DNA of 64,000 nt from Sindora glabra (GCA_020226215.1 CM035235.1:71263283-71327282), one strand, 5' to 3'; shown: positions 36,900 through 50,149, counted from the first letter of the stretch. A program made the numbers and translations. Notes: generated by a model not told the origin, from the letters alone.

Positions 36900-37900
36900 A
36901 ACTTTGAAATTCGGTCCCAACATGGAAGCAATATTCAATTTCAAATCAACGAATATCTATTATTTTTCATATCACTTACCTTTTATATTAAAAACATGAT
37001 AAGTACATTTATTTAATATTTTTAAAAATAATGTTTTATTTCTTATTTTAAAAAATAAAAATTATTTTAAATTTATTTTTTAAAATTATAAATTTAGTTA
37101 TGTAATTAAAAAATAAAAGTAAAAATAACATTTTAAAAAATTTTAACTTATTCTCTCATTTTTAATATTAATTTTATAATTAAATAAAATATTTTTATTT
37201 ATAATATCAACTACTCTCAATTTTTATATTCTATTTAATTTAAAAATAATTTTTAAAAATATAAAAATTAAAATATATTCAAATACACTTATAATTTTAA
37301 ATTGAATATATAAATTTCAAAATTATCATATAGTAAATAAATCATAAATATTGACGTCAAAATTATTAAAATAAACACCAAATACAAGGGAGAGCCCCGA
37401 TAGGGTATGTTTAGCATCGATGCCCGTAAATTTTGAAAATTTTAAATTTTAAATGTATAAAAAAAATTACTAGTTGGCCCTTCTAAAAGTAAATTTCCTG
37501 AAAAAATAAACATGAATGATTATATAATGAGTAAGTACTGGGTTTTCTCAAGAAAAGATTGATAACTTAAAAAATAAAGAAGGCAGAGATAATTAATAAT
37601 GTGTTTCTTGTTGTTGTGAGAAATAAGTAGTAGATATATTATACAATGGCATAGAAAAAAAGATAATTTTATCGGGTCATTTCTTACTCATTATATAACT
37701 TTTTACTTAGACCCTATTTAGAGCGTTGTATAATAGAAAATCAATAATATAAGCATATATTATCTAATTTTAGCATATGTTTACTACATTTATTAGATAA
37801 GATAATTTAATTTGATTAAGTTTATTTTATTTTATTGATATAGAATAAAATTATTTTCTCTCTATGAATGTAAAGATGCAAGTAAGCCAAACAATTTATT
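36900..37900. other. Intergenic, upstream of LARP6
   Basis: Very AT-rich beyond the promoter. No gene or clear transposon end seen. Confidence 0.5.
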
Positions 37901-37904
37901 AGGA

Positions 37905-38368
37905 GTTTGCAACTTAACGTACTTAAAGCTTAGTCTATCTTAATCTATTTATCTAAATAAGTTAAGTTAAAGTTAATAAATAGATTAGGCTTTTTTTTTA
38001 GATTCAGTTTATAGGCTTATCAAAGTGACTTATTTAATTATTAATACATTTATAAATAATATAATATAATATAATATATATCATATATATTAATAATATA
38101 AATATTTTAATTTATTTATTTATTTATATATGTAGGCCTAATTAAATCAATTGATAATTTTGAATCTTAAAAAGATTTTAATCTATTAGTAAATTTAAAA
38201 ATTTATTTATATAAGTAAATTTTTAAATAAATTAATAGGTCAAGTCAAGCTAAACCTGATTTTGACTTTATAAAAATTAACAAGTTAGGTTTAAACCAAT
38301 GATTTAAAAAGTAAACTTAGCTTATTTAAAGTAAAGCCTAACTTGACTTAACCTATTTATACTTCTAT
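37905..38368. repeat. Dispersed repeat, copy A (partner at 50.15-50.66 kb)
   Basis: It shares ordered blocks with 50150-50662 in the same orientation: TTATAAATAATATAATATAA, AATATTTTAAT, TATATATGTA..TAGGC, GGTCAAGTCAAG or GACAAGTCAAGTCAAG, and AATGATTTAAAAAGTAA. Its right edge reads TAAATAGGTTAAG on the other strand. It is probably a non-autonomous transposon of one family; no protein is encoded. Confidence 0.7.
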
Positions 38369-38459
38369 TGAACGTGATGTAAACTAATAGGATAAAAATA
38401 TTTCAAATGATGACATTACAAAATAGAATATAAAGTTATCAGTGAATATTGAGTTTCAA

Positions 38460-38762
38460 ATTGATGGTTAACCATTGACCGTTGATCGTTGATCGTTGAC
38501 TGTTGCTATACCTCATCCTTTACTACGACTGGTTGCTACCTATTGCTATCATACACAATTGGTTACTACCTATCATTATTAATCACTATTCGCTAGCATC
38601 CACCACCTGTTACCGTTCATTATTGTTAATTATCACCAATTGGTAGTAATTATTATTAACCACTAACTACTGTCATCGCTATAATTAATCATCATTAATT
38701 ATCATTTATTATCACTTATTACTATTAACCCTCACTTGCTATCCTTTACCACCCATTGTCAT
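38460..38762. repeat. Degenerate CAY/TTA-rich simple-sequence tract
   Basis: The tract opens with ACCGTTGATCGTTGATCG-like 7-mers and continues with loose steps such as GGTTGCTACCTATTGC, TATCATTATTAATCACTATT and CATTAATTATCATTTATT. It is the same style as 30068-30405. Confidence 0.65.
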
Positions 38763-40198
38763 TCTTAAAATATATATAATTTTGAGAATTAAATATTATT
38801 TAAAGATAATTTTGTTTAAATAAATATTTTTAATACTATTCATGATATATATAAATGATGACAAATACCAATTATATAACTTTATACTATTATTTTCTTA
38901 TAAAATTATATATTAAACATTAAATAGTATTATATTTTATCCTTTTATTACTATATCATATACGATATGGTTAGAGAATTCTTATATATGAACGCCAAGG
39001 AATCACTATCACATTACGTTTTAATATAGTAATTCTTTCTATTTTATTACTACTAGTCGCTTGTGATGATTAAATGGCAATTCAACTGTAGAAATATAAT
39101 TTTTAATAATTATATGTCAAAGGAAAATAAGAAAAAATTTCTCTCTAGAATAAAAATGTTTTAAATGAGATAATTCATGTAACATATCTTTTTTAGAAAA
39201 AAAGTAATTGAGTGAGATAAAGCTTGCGAACATTATTTAACTAGTTTATAAATCATAATCATAATTCCCATATTCGAATATTATAACGGTGGAGAAAGAA
39301 AGTTTTGAGACTTCTCTAAAAGTAGCATTGATTTTTTTTAATATTAAAGAAAAACTGAATCATATGAAAATTATTTATTAATTTTGTTTAGATATTTATT
39401 TAAAAATTAATAGAAAAAGGCTATATGCAATATTAAATGAGTAGAAGAATGTAAATAGCACATTTTAATATTATAGGAATAAATCACACATAAAAAAAAT
39501 GCATATGAGGACTTTGTGTAATTTACCCAAAAAAATGCGAGCATGTAATATTATCTATCGTTTAGGATTGGATTTAACTCTAGTTAAAAAAATTAACATA
39601 AACCTTGTGTAAGCGAAGATTCTTATAGACACAAAATTGAAAGGTGGGAGATATAGGTAGCATAAAAATAAAGCTTCGTACATGCCTTGAGTTTATTCCT
39701 CTTCTAATAGAGTAAGAATTTTCATGTGCTTATAAAATATATTAAAATTTCTCCTTGTTAATATTATGAATTTAATTACAAATGATCTTAAACTATAAGA
39801 TTAAACCATTCGAAATAAATAAAATTATAAAGACTAAATTACATATTAAGTAAAATTATAGGGATTAAAAGCATTATAGCTCATTTTGTTTATTAGCATT
39901 TATACCATTTTAAATCCTGCCAATGATTTTGGTTAATTTTCTTTCATATGGAGCAAAGCACATGTTCATTACTAATTTTATTTTTCATTCAAACATTTCA
40001 TTTATCTAATGCCATAGAAATTCACTTTGCAATTAAATTTTATGTATTTTTAATATATTTCAAAGAATAAAATTCATCTATAAATCTATCAAAACAATTT
40101 TTTTTCAAATATTAGGATTTATTTATATATGGTATGGCTTGAAATAATTAGAATTGAAATAAAATAAATTGAATTATAAATTAAAATATTGCAAAGTT
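38763..40198. other. Intergenic, no gene seen
   Basis: AT-rich DNA without recognisable coding or transposon structure. Confidence 0.5.
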
Positions 40199-40735
40199 CT
40201 AACCTTCATTTATAAAGTAATGTTTTAGAGCATCCTTTCTATTATCACAATAATCAAATACCACAAATAATTTTTTCAATTTCCTTAACTTTTGGTCCCA
40301 AATGTTATCAATAAATAGCTTAATTGGGAGTGCATTTTTGGGTTGATTTTTATACGAGTATAGGTTATAATAAAAAATAACAACCCGTTTCAAATCTTTA
40401 CTCATGTGAAATAAGTCCTTCACTAATCTTATATCCATTTTTATGCAAGAATCTTTATAATATCATTGCAAAATCAATCTTTTCAGATCAATATGATTTA
40501 ATACTGAGGATGTATACTCTTTCATGGCCAAAGTGAAAACCACCACCTTACCTTTTCTTAACAAATATTCTAAAAATTCATCAAGTCCTAGTCATCTTAA
40601 CATATAAAAATTCATTGTTGTACCGTCAATTCTTGGTCTTATTCCAAAATCAAACTTTCTAAAAGGGAGTTAAGCTTTGAATGAATCAAGGTTTCCCTCC
40701 AAATCAAGAAAGACTATTCTTTTAGTAGAAAAAAT
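40199..40735 (-). pseudogene. SCP1-like (HAD superfamily, NIF/FCP1 domain) phosphatase pseudogene
   Basis: Minus-strand frames read VFLDLEGNLDSF, then KFDFGIRPRIDGTTMNFYML, GLDEFLEYLLRKGKVVVFTL, MKEYTSSVLNHIDL and KDSC.KMDIRLVKDL. A clean 79-residue C-terminal part with SKDLKRVVIFYYNLYSYK and ALPIKLFIDNIWDQ ends at 40199. This is the order of the NIF domain of plant SCP1-like small phosphatases. The copy is dead: there are in-frame stops (for example TGA before YYKDSC) and frameshifts. The catalytic DLDET motif has become DLEGN, and the VDDNP loop has become FYYNL. No introns are apparent across about 540 bp, so a processed retrocopy is possible. An N-terminal extension to about 40890 is likely but unreadable. 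Confidence 0.75.
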
Positions 40736-41718
40736 GAATGGTCATTGAGAGTTATTAAAGAATGAAATTCTGCTAACTGTATTTACTGATTCTTCTTTAT
40801 CACAGTTGAAATGCTCATAATATTGTAAATGGGTTTCATTAAGGATGTTGCAACCCTTGTGGCAATTCAAATTACAGATCCTAACAAATTTGAAAAAATA
40901 TTAGAGATGTGGTAATGAATGGAGGCAAGTATAAGGGAGGACGTAGCCACGACATATTTTACAGATGATTTCTATTGTAGATATTAGTCATTACTATAAT
41001 TCTTGATGGATATTAATAGGGTTCCCTTGGTCTTTCGCATCATTGCTATATTGTAAAAAAAAAAGAATCAAAGAGAGAGGAGAGAAAATAAATTACTTTT
41101 GGTTAGAAATGAGGGATGAAGATGATGGGGAAGAGGAAATGTAGGAATTTAAAGTTTAGTTTAATGTAACAATCACATGTAAGTTTGGAACCAAACCTAA
41201 AAACCTAGTGGTCATTAGTTGTTGAAGAGTTGCTTGTTGTAAATATCATTCTTTAACCCTATAAAGTTTTGTTTGTTGAGTGCATCTCATTTTTCTCAAA
41301 TTGGAAACATCTAGTTTTTAATGTATAGTTTAACCTAACCCAAATTTAGGTTCCCTAGTAAAAAGGGTCAAAGCTGACTGAAATATTATTATCATTTTAA
41401 ACAACTCAAATTTTTATGTTGTCTTAGAACTTCAAAATTGTTAAGAAGTATTAATAGAGAAAGGTTTAATTTAGCCATCAAGCCTTCTGTTCACGTTGGC
41501 ATTGGCTAAAGATTCACAGTTATAATATTTCCAACATAGGATCCATTTTATCTATTTATTTATTTAATAATGAGATACTTTCATTCAATAATTTATTGAT
41601 CCAGGGTGTAACAATAGAAACTTTAGTAGGTAGTATGAACAAATACAAAGGATATAAAATAGACTAGAAAAACATTCCGTCTTTGATTTAAAACAACGAT
41701 GTGAACTATCTTTTAAAT
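40736..41718. other. Intergenic, no gene seen
   Basis: The first 150 bases may be the eroded upstream part of the phosphatase pseudogene. The rest is AT-rich with no recognisable content. Confidence 0.45.
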
Positions 41719-42044
41719 TAGGGGTGCTTAATGGGTTGACCCGTATTGCCTGCGCGGGTTGGACCCGTTTAAGCCAAATCCGCATACGCTTAGACCTGTA
41801 TTTTATGCAGACCTATTTTAATTAGTCTAGTTCATAAAGCCTGTGGACTTTATATTATAAACGGGCTTAGCCTGTGGGCTAGCCACGTGGGCTTAGCCCG
41901 TGGTCTGTACAAGCCCTCCCCCACATAAGTTTGGCCCGTTTAGGACTGTATTTTTACGAGCTTAATTTTAATAAATTCAGCCTGCGAAAAGCTCGCGGAT
42001 CAGTCCGCCAAACCTGCGAGCCGATAGCCCATTAAGCACTGCTA
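41719..42044. mobile_element. hAT-type MITE (326 bp)
   Basis: The left end is TAGGGGTGCTTAATGGG; the right end on the other strand is TAGCAGTGCTTAATGGG, so only two bases differ. The flanking 8-mers TTTTAAAT and TTTCTAAT match at 6 of 8, as an aged hAT target duplication. The interior is markedly GC-richer than its surroundings and repeats GGGCTTAGCCYGTGG-like palindromic steps. It has no coding frame. Confidence 0.8.
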
Positions 42045-43846
42045 TTTCTAATCACTAGAAGCTCATAGCTAAAGACTAAGATTGAACCTAAAACTTCAAG
42101 AAGCAACCTTGTTATGGTTTGTCTTCACCAACCTGCCTTTTTATTCTTTTCAAATGATTAACCTTAATTGTTCACAATGAAGGCATCTTCCCTGTCTTAT
42201 GGCCTAAAAAATATTTAAACTCTTGAAACCATTTTTTGACGTTGTTAACTTAATATACAAATCCAAGTCTTCAAATTTTGATCTTTCTAAATTTAAATCT
42301 TCTTATTTCTGAATTTCCACTAATTAATAGTGTTATGTGCATGCATTTATTTTTGACAAATCTCAATATATATATACATATTATTTGTATATGAAGATCC
42401 TTACTTCACATCTATTTAAAAGAGAAAATTTTTCTATTTACTCAGAGATTAGGTTGAAATTTTCTCTTTGCTTTTTTCATCATGCACCAAACACAAAATT
42501 AAAATTCTAGAAGCAATATTGACATATTTAGTGTTTTAATTTCGTTGTTGCTTCTAAGCATTTGTTTCTAGGATCCAAATTTTAAATTTAAGGCTTTGTG
42601 TGTTCGTTGAGTAACTTACCAATATTTTCATTAAAAAAGATCTTAGTGGTTGTAAAGAAATTGTTGTTTCCTTCGTCATTGAGATTTTGACCAAAACAAA
42701 ATTTAATTAAAACTAATTATAGAAAATGTTATAATTATTTTAATTTAAATTATGTTATGTGTAAGTTCAAGAAACATTTTATTATTAAGGTGGTTGATTG
42801 AATGACATCAAGTCAGCATTTTACCTTAGAGAATATAAGTATGATACAAAAAAGTTAATTCATAATTAATAAATATAAAATATTTTACTTATGAAAGATA
42901 TTTGTTTCAACTCTCTAAAATTAGGATATTTTTATTTAATTTATTTTAGTATTTACGTATATGTGTAATTTTATTTATTAGTGTGATGTGCTTATGATAG
43001 GAATTTAATTGAGGAAATTGTGAATTTATGATTAAAAAAAGTGGATGAAGGATTATGCAAAATTAAATTTGAGTAGAGGTATATGGAGTATATTAGGGAA
43101 TGAACTTCATTTCTCTAAAGTTCAACCAATGAAAATTGAGTGAAGATACAAGCCAATTGACGAACTTAAGCCCTTATTCTCAATGTTAATAATAGAAACT
43201 TCTAATAATTATATATACGTGTGTGTGTGAACGAAGGGGTCTAAGTAATTAAAAAAAAAAACTATGGAAAAACTACAAAGCAGATCTTAAAGATCTTCAA
43301 AATATCAATAAGGATCATAGTAAATATCTTTGCTGGAGACCTATGGAAGACATGAATTTCTCAAGCAAAACACAGACTACAATTAACTACCCAATTAGCA
43401 CAGGTATTTGTTGTGTATAACACTTTCATGTCCCTGTCGATTAGCATGAAGGTACTACTAACATGGATAAGAGAATAACACATGCTGATTGACTATATCA
43501 ATAAATGAATCATCGGCCTGGATACAATTTAATAGTAAAATTTTGGAAAAATTTCTTACAAATTTAAATTAAAATACCCTCGTTAACAAAACAGATTTGA
43601 TTACAACTCCAACCAGTTGTTTATGCCTACGTCACGCTAACTGAGACAGATCATATGAATCAGACTATCATTACTTTAGAGCTAATAATAATAATAAATT
43701 CTCAGTTCTTAATTCCCATGCCAAAAAAGAAAAAGAAAAAGAAAAACTATAAACTAAGGCCACGCTCACATGCAATAGATGTAACAACAAAAGCTAAGCT
43801 ATTAGGCATACTATTACCTAAATGAGCCGAATCAAATCAGGCCCAT
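42045..43846. other. Intergenic and probable 3' UTR of the DUF642 gene
   Basis: AT-rich. The rightmost few hundred bases directly follow the DUF642 stop on the minus strand and probably include its 3' UTR. No other gene is seen. Confidence 0.5.
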
Positions 43847-45262
43847 TTAAACCAAAACCCAAACAAAACTCAAAATTACAAGCCCAAGCCTGGCCAGCCC
43901 AAGCCCATGAAGCCCATTTCTTCCAGACCCAGAAAACCAAACCCTCACATCATCAATCACAGGACCACACAAAGAGCTCATATCATCAGTTCTAGTGTTG
44001 TAATACACACTGTAGAAGGCAATTCTGGTCCTCTCAGCCTTGGCAGTGAAATTGAGGTTAGCAGTTTGGAAAGTGGAATTGGAATTTGGTGTGTAGTGAA
44101 TGTTCTGAGCTTGGTCACCAGCAAAGGCCATAACAGCAAGAGGCAACTTGCACTTGTCGTTAGCATGGCCTAATAAGAAGGTGAAAACGTAGGGCTTGTT
44201 TGGCGTGGTTTCTACCATCTGGGAAATTATGCCTTCTTTCCCTGAGACTAATTCAATGGCTCTCTTGCCCTGTGGGACTGCATAATGGTCGGAATCTATG
44301 TATCGGATGGCGCGGTTGGATTCGACGATCCAACCGGGCAACGAGGATGTTTCTTCGTCGAGGTTGGTGGGCAGCAGGACGCCCAATGAGGTGTTTCTGA
44401 ACATCCACGGACCTTCTTCTAAATCTCCATTGATTACTGCGTTATCTGCAGAATTATGTGTATTGTGTATGGCAAGTAAGTATACAATTGAACTTGGGAT
44501 ACAAGTTTAGCCGAGAAAGTAATCCTTGGTCCCTTGCATTTAAGAAAATAGTTTAATCATTTTCATGGAAATTAAAAAAATAATTTAATATATTTATTTT
44601 TACTTACACTTCTTAAAATTACCCTTTAATTCAAAATTAAAATTTATTCTATCTTTTATTTTTATATACAAAGTCTAACAAGATTAAAAATCAAGAAAAA
44701 ATATGATAAAATAAATTTGTTAAGATATTTTAAAATAAATAAATCATGTCTTGTTTGAAATTTAATGGGTGTAATTTGTAAATTTTTAATGTTTAAAAGT
44801 ATATTTTACCATTTAACAAAATTTTAAAGCTGTAAAATATATTTTTTCCCCCAAAAGTACTGTATTTCTTGCTTATGTAGCTAACAAAATAATTTAGAAT
44901 TTGAACTTCAATCATGCCCCCACAAAATAATACAAGTCGTTTTATTGTTTGCACTGGCCATTAATGAAAAGTTACAGCCCATGAAGAAAGTGAAGAAGCA
45001 AGCATTTACTCTCTAATTGTGTGTTTTAACCTTTTTAAGTAGTTTTTTTTTTTTTAACTAAACTTTTTATGTCCCAAATAATAAACCATTCAATCTATCG
45101 AATACTCTTTCTATATAAACTAACTTTAAGTTATTTAATTTGTAGCATGAGTTACAATATTTTTTATTTTTATTTTTTGAAATTGTGTTTATACATTATG
45201 AGAAGAATAAAATTTAAGTAAAATTTATTAAGTATTTGTTATAAGGATCTTATATCAAATCA

Positions 45263-45320
<58 letters not shown>

Positions 45321-48300
45321 CATTTAATAAATTAACATATTAATAATTATCATAATTATTAAATTATAATTATCAATAATAATTAAATAGAATAATTATA
45401 TATATGTCATGATATAATCGAAAAATATTATATCAAGCATTTAAAGAATTTTATTTTAATTTTTATAAAATAATCATAAACATAATATTTAGATAGATAT
45501 AGCTATTATTAATTTATTAATAATTAATAATAATATGAATTTTCCTTTTTTTGGCTTTTATAGACGTCTTTTAATATTTTAGTCTAAAGAAAAAAAAAAG
45601 GCAGATATTACCTTTGGGCTTATCAGGAGTGAAGAGCTTCTTAATGGCAATATCATCAATGATGGGCCCACAAGTGGGGTCATCCTCCATGCCAAAATTC
45701 CTAAAGGCCAACGTGACTTTCTCTTCCTCTGCGCTGAAAGCCCACGCGTACGGGTCCCACCCCTGCACATTGTACAATGTCTGAAGGTCTATCGTTTGCG
45801 ATGCAGGTGGCAGTGACACGTTCAAGGACTCCAGCTGGGCGCACGTGCGAGCGGCACTGAACGTGACGGAGTAAACGGAGCCCTTCTCCACCGTTATTTC
45901 CTGGCTGATCTCAGCGTCGTTGCCCAGCCTCACTGCGTGTCTACCCTGGGGTACGATGAGGATCATCCCACCCTGTTTTTGCCCTGATTCCACCAGCTCA
46001 ACGGTGCCGTTTGATTTCCAGCTCGGGATTTCGCCTGGTGTTTCTACTATTGCCTCGCTTGGGAAGCCATTCGATGGGGTTGTCTCAAAATCTCCGTTTG
46101 GCACAAGCCCTGAATGCAGAATTATTAAACCACTATACTAATCAAAGGATTTGCCCCTTTCAATTAAAAAAAAAATACATTTCAATATAAATTAATTTAT
46201 CGAAAAATTGGAAATTTCCAAATTATTTTCATTTAGCCGGTCACAATCACAATGTAACATTTCAAGCAAGTTCCTTTCGTGTTGAAAACAAAGTAAACCC
46301 ACGTCCAAATGCAAATTATATATGGATTTCCCCGCACTTTACCACTGCATGGCACGTAATATTACTTCAAAAATTTTACTCCCATTTGTGTTTGAAATTT
46401 AAATACAATATGTTCATTAAATTATCACTTTTATTATTAAAAAAATTGAATATTAATTTTTTTCACGTTCCAATGAAAGCGTATAACTAGAGTAGGAATT
46501 TTTTTTTAACTATAGAAGAGTGATTAAAACAGTGAATAAGAAAGTTAAAAAAAACTATTATTCGTTATTGCACGATGAGCAGAAACTTTATGACCTAAGT
46601 AACATTACTATTCGTTATTAGTGATAAGTCATGGTTTAAAGTTTAAACAAATATTCTATGGCCAAAAAAAAAAAGTTTAAACAAATATTCCAAATTGTGG
46701 AGTAGGAGACAGGAGTAACCTTATCGGGTGTGGGCCACACGGATGCCGTCGATCCTTTATTCATACTTCTTCATTTACACTTTTCCCCATAAAGAGTTAG
46801 GCATTTACTATGCTATTTCCAAAAAATTTGAAATTTAAGTGATATAGTAAGTTTAAAAATTATTAAAATAAAATTATTTAATCATAATTATTTATTTTTT
46901 TAATAAATATGAGTAAACAATTTTAATTTAATAATTTTTTAAAACTGTCACAATTCATCAAACAATTAAGCTTCATTATGATCTTTACGTCGTGCATTTA
47001 CGCCCTTTGTTAGAAGATGTGATCAGTTCACATCGCATCGTCTCTTAGACATTTTTGTATTTAGTCAACTAAGTTCCAAAGGAATCTACCATTCAAAGAG
47101 AGTCTCAATACAAAATGGCAATATAGCAAGCAGCCCAGAAGCACACCCAAATTGGCATTCGCTTACACTAACTATAGCCATTTCTGTTTACATGTTGGTT
47201 CATTTATTGTTAAAAGAATAATAACAATATGAATAAACTCAATTTCATTGGACAATAATTATATTGCCAAATAAATTTATTTATTAAATGTATTAAAATG
47301 AATCAATTAATCTAACTCGCTTAATAATTCAAATTAATAAAATTTATATTATAAATTTATTTATCAAATTTAATTAATTAATTTTTGTCTTTAAAAATAT
47401 TTTTAATTAAATATTTTATTAAAAATTTACTATCAATTTATTATAATATATGTTTTAACATTTTATTATATATAATTATCTATAATTTAATTGTTAATTA
47501 TTTTTAAAATTTTACCATAAATTTTCAAACAAATTCACATGTCAAGGGCCCAAGCCAAGTTCAAAACAAACTAAGCTATAACAATCACCGTAACCCGATT
47601 CAATTATTATCTTTGTTAAACGGACTACTACTTTTACAACTGAACAATTCAAATTATGTAAAAAATTCTCACCCTCGCCTACACCACACCGTACTTCCAA
47701 CATGTTTGATGATGGTAGCGACGACCCAGACGGAGCTGGTGCTTCTGCTGGGCCCGATGAGGGTGTAGGTCCCAACTAATTCAACATTGGGCCCTACCTT
47801 TGTCTATTCTAGAGACAAAAGCACTTTTTGTTACGGAGGGTTTCTTCGCAGTTCCCAGAATCTCGAGGGGGCATAGCTTGCTCGTAGGGTGATCAAAAGG
47901 ACAGTAACAATGGTAAAGTATTAGGGCTTGCTTCTTTTGCACAAAGGCCCCTGTACTTTTGTCAATATCGATAGGCTAAAGTGGTGGGCAATATTTGGCG
48001 GGAACCGGTGACAATAATGTCATTTTGTATCCCAATGACAAGTGTTGGGACCTACGTGAATCATCTTCCCATCCCCACCATTATAATCGGAACAATCAGA
48101 GTACTCTATTCCTAAGTTCATAAAATAAGAAAAATATTAATTTCTCCCACATCCATAAAACTTGAACAAATAAAGGAACTGTTTTTAACACTCTAAAAAT
48201 CATGAAAAAAATGAGTTTTCCACATCAGATATCGACTGATTTGAAGAAACCGTCGAGTTGAAGCAGGAGCGCTAATGATGATGATGAAAAAGAAGAAAAA

Positions 48301-49444
48301 GATGATGGGGTTTGTGGGGTCAGCTCGATGACCAAAGTTAAGTAGAGGCTGTGAGATATTACTAATAGACTACTGATGTATCATTGAATCTCATCATACA
48401 TCAGATTCATAATTTCTTAGAGCATAATACATCATAATATATCTACAACTAAATTTTGATAGTATACTACACATAATTATATCAGCAGTGCATAGTCAAT
48501 TTTGGCTAAAAGATTTCATATTTAAGAAAAAGAAATGGTTATTGTCTAAAACTCCACTTGTTTCTGTTAGAAAGTATTTTTTTTTAAATATACTTATAAA
48601 ATATTCAAATAGAAGCAAATATTTTATTTATTTAACATTAAATATAAAAAACCTAAAAAAAAACTTTAAATGTTTTCAAAAAGAATTTATTTTTTTATTT
48701 TAAAATTTTTCAGTATTATTTTTTTTATCATTAATATAAGAGAAAGGTTATGATACATCAGATCTAACTATCGACTATATTTATTTTTTTTTAAAATTAA
48801 ATTTTATACACTTGATTAATAATTAGATCTGGAGGCACCGGTAGAATTTTTAATTTTTTTTAATATAAATAACATATCATTAACATATATGTAAATAATA
48901 TTTTCTTGGTAAGAATACTTTCCCGAAGCAGCCGGAGCCCAGACAATCCAAGGTTAAATGAAATTATTCTCAGGAACTATGTTTATTTTGTGTTCAATGC
49001 GTAGCCCATTCAATGGTGTGTAAGCTTACAAAAATGGAAGCAGAATCAACCAAACTAACCAAACAATACTGAGAGTTTGTTAACAATCAGAAGTAAAATC
49101 AGTTCAATTCAAACATCTGATGGCAAATCTCACAACAATAAGCCAATATATAAACTCCAGTGTTTCAGTATTCAACTAGAGGTTTTACAGTGAAACCCCC
49201 ATTGAAGAAAGAAGAACGAAATCACGCATACGATGATAAATCAATAAATGCATCATCGGATCTCAGAAATTAAAATCTAACATAGAAAATCACACAAATG
49301 TATGTAAAAGCAATAGATACATTTAGTCTGCTATTTCGAAGAGAATCAAAGAAGAGAAGCAGGGAAAGAACACATACCGTCTTCTGCTAGGATCGTGATG
49401 GCCAAATGAGGAAGAAGAAGCAGGAAAATGGACATCCATTTCAT
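43847..49444 (-). CDS. DUF642 cell-wall protein with signal peptide and GPI-like tail
   Basis: Three exons: 49378-49444, 45612-46109 and 43847-44445, joining in phase to 387 residues. Introns are 3268 and 1166 bases with GT-AG ends. Residues 1-20 form a signal peptide (Lys-2, then a Leu-rich core, LAEDG). Two homologous DUF642 units follow. The first, 23-185, opens GLVPNGDFETTP and ends DDPTCGPIIDDIAIKK. The second, from 189, opens DNAVINGDLEEGPW and ends SLCGPVIDDVRVWFSG. Both keep a Cys earlier in the unit (ARTCAQ, NDKCKL). DUF642 proteins are plant-specific galactose-binding-like proteins of the cell wall, several of which interact with pectin methylesterases or cellulose. The last 22 residues are hydrophobic and follow a small-residue patch (SGSGRNG), as in a GPI signal; only a subset of the family has this. 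No gene symbol is assigned because the subgroup is uncertain. Confidence 0.93.
45265..45319. repeat. (AT)27 microsatellite
   Basis: Uninterrupted AT dinucleotides over about 55 bases in the second intron of the DUF642 gene. Confidence 0.97.
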
Positions 49445-49554
49445 CTTTCTGGAGCTCCGACCCCTCTGCTCGCCCAAATCCTCTCTCTCCCTCCCCGTGC
49501 TTCTGAGGAGAACGAAGGCAAGGAGGCTGAGGAGAGTAAGGAGACTGAGTGAGT

Positions 49555-49565
49555 CCCTTTTATCC
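49555..49565 (-). promoter_or_regulatory. Possible TATA-like element of the DUF642 gene
   Basis: On the minus strand GGATAAAAGGG lies about 111 bases before the ATG, followed by a CT-rich leader (CTCAGTCTCCTTACTCTCC). Spacing fits a short 5' UTR. Confidence 0.4.
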
Positions 49566-50149
49566 GGATTGCGGTTTTGACGTCCTTTTGCGGTTTATTT
49601 TATGCTGCAATGACTTTATTTATGTAAAGTTTGATTTAAAATTTTTTATATAAATATGCAAAGGCCTTCTTTATTTTTTCGGAAAGCAAAAGCAAATTCC
49701 ACTTGTTCCCACCCACCGTAGTTTGGACACAGATTTTTTCCGGTTGGAAATAAAATTTGTTTAACTCATTTATAATATTAATATTAATTTTTTTGGGATG
49801 ACTATTTTATGGGCTATTTCATAGGGTTTAGTTTATCTTTTGCGCGTTATGATGCAGGTCTGACGGCCGGCCTGCCACCACCGTATCACAGCGACAGGAG
49901 GCAGTAGCGCGGACAAGTCCCGTGAATTCATGTATTTCTTTACTGCGAGCGGAAATGTCACGCTATTACAGGGGTGTATTAATTAATAATTAAATTTATA
50001 TTTTAAATTAAATTTGATATATTATCAATTTTAATAATATATTAATATATTATTATATTAATAATATATTATAATCTTTTCCTTAACGATATTATTGGCA
50101 CCATTATCAAACTTAAACAATGTAAGAGATACAAATAAGACGAATGGCT
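49566..50149. other. Intergenic, upstream of the DUF642 gene
   Basis: A GC-richer patch at about 49850-49970 is followed by AT-rich DNA. No gene is seen. A CAGGGGTGTATTAATT sequence near 49970 may be the left end of the repeat that follows. Confidence 0.45.
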
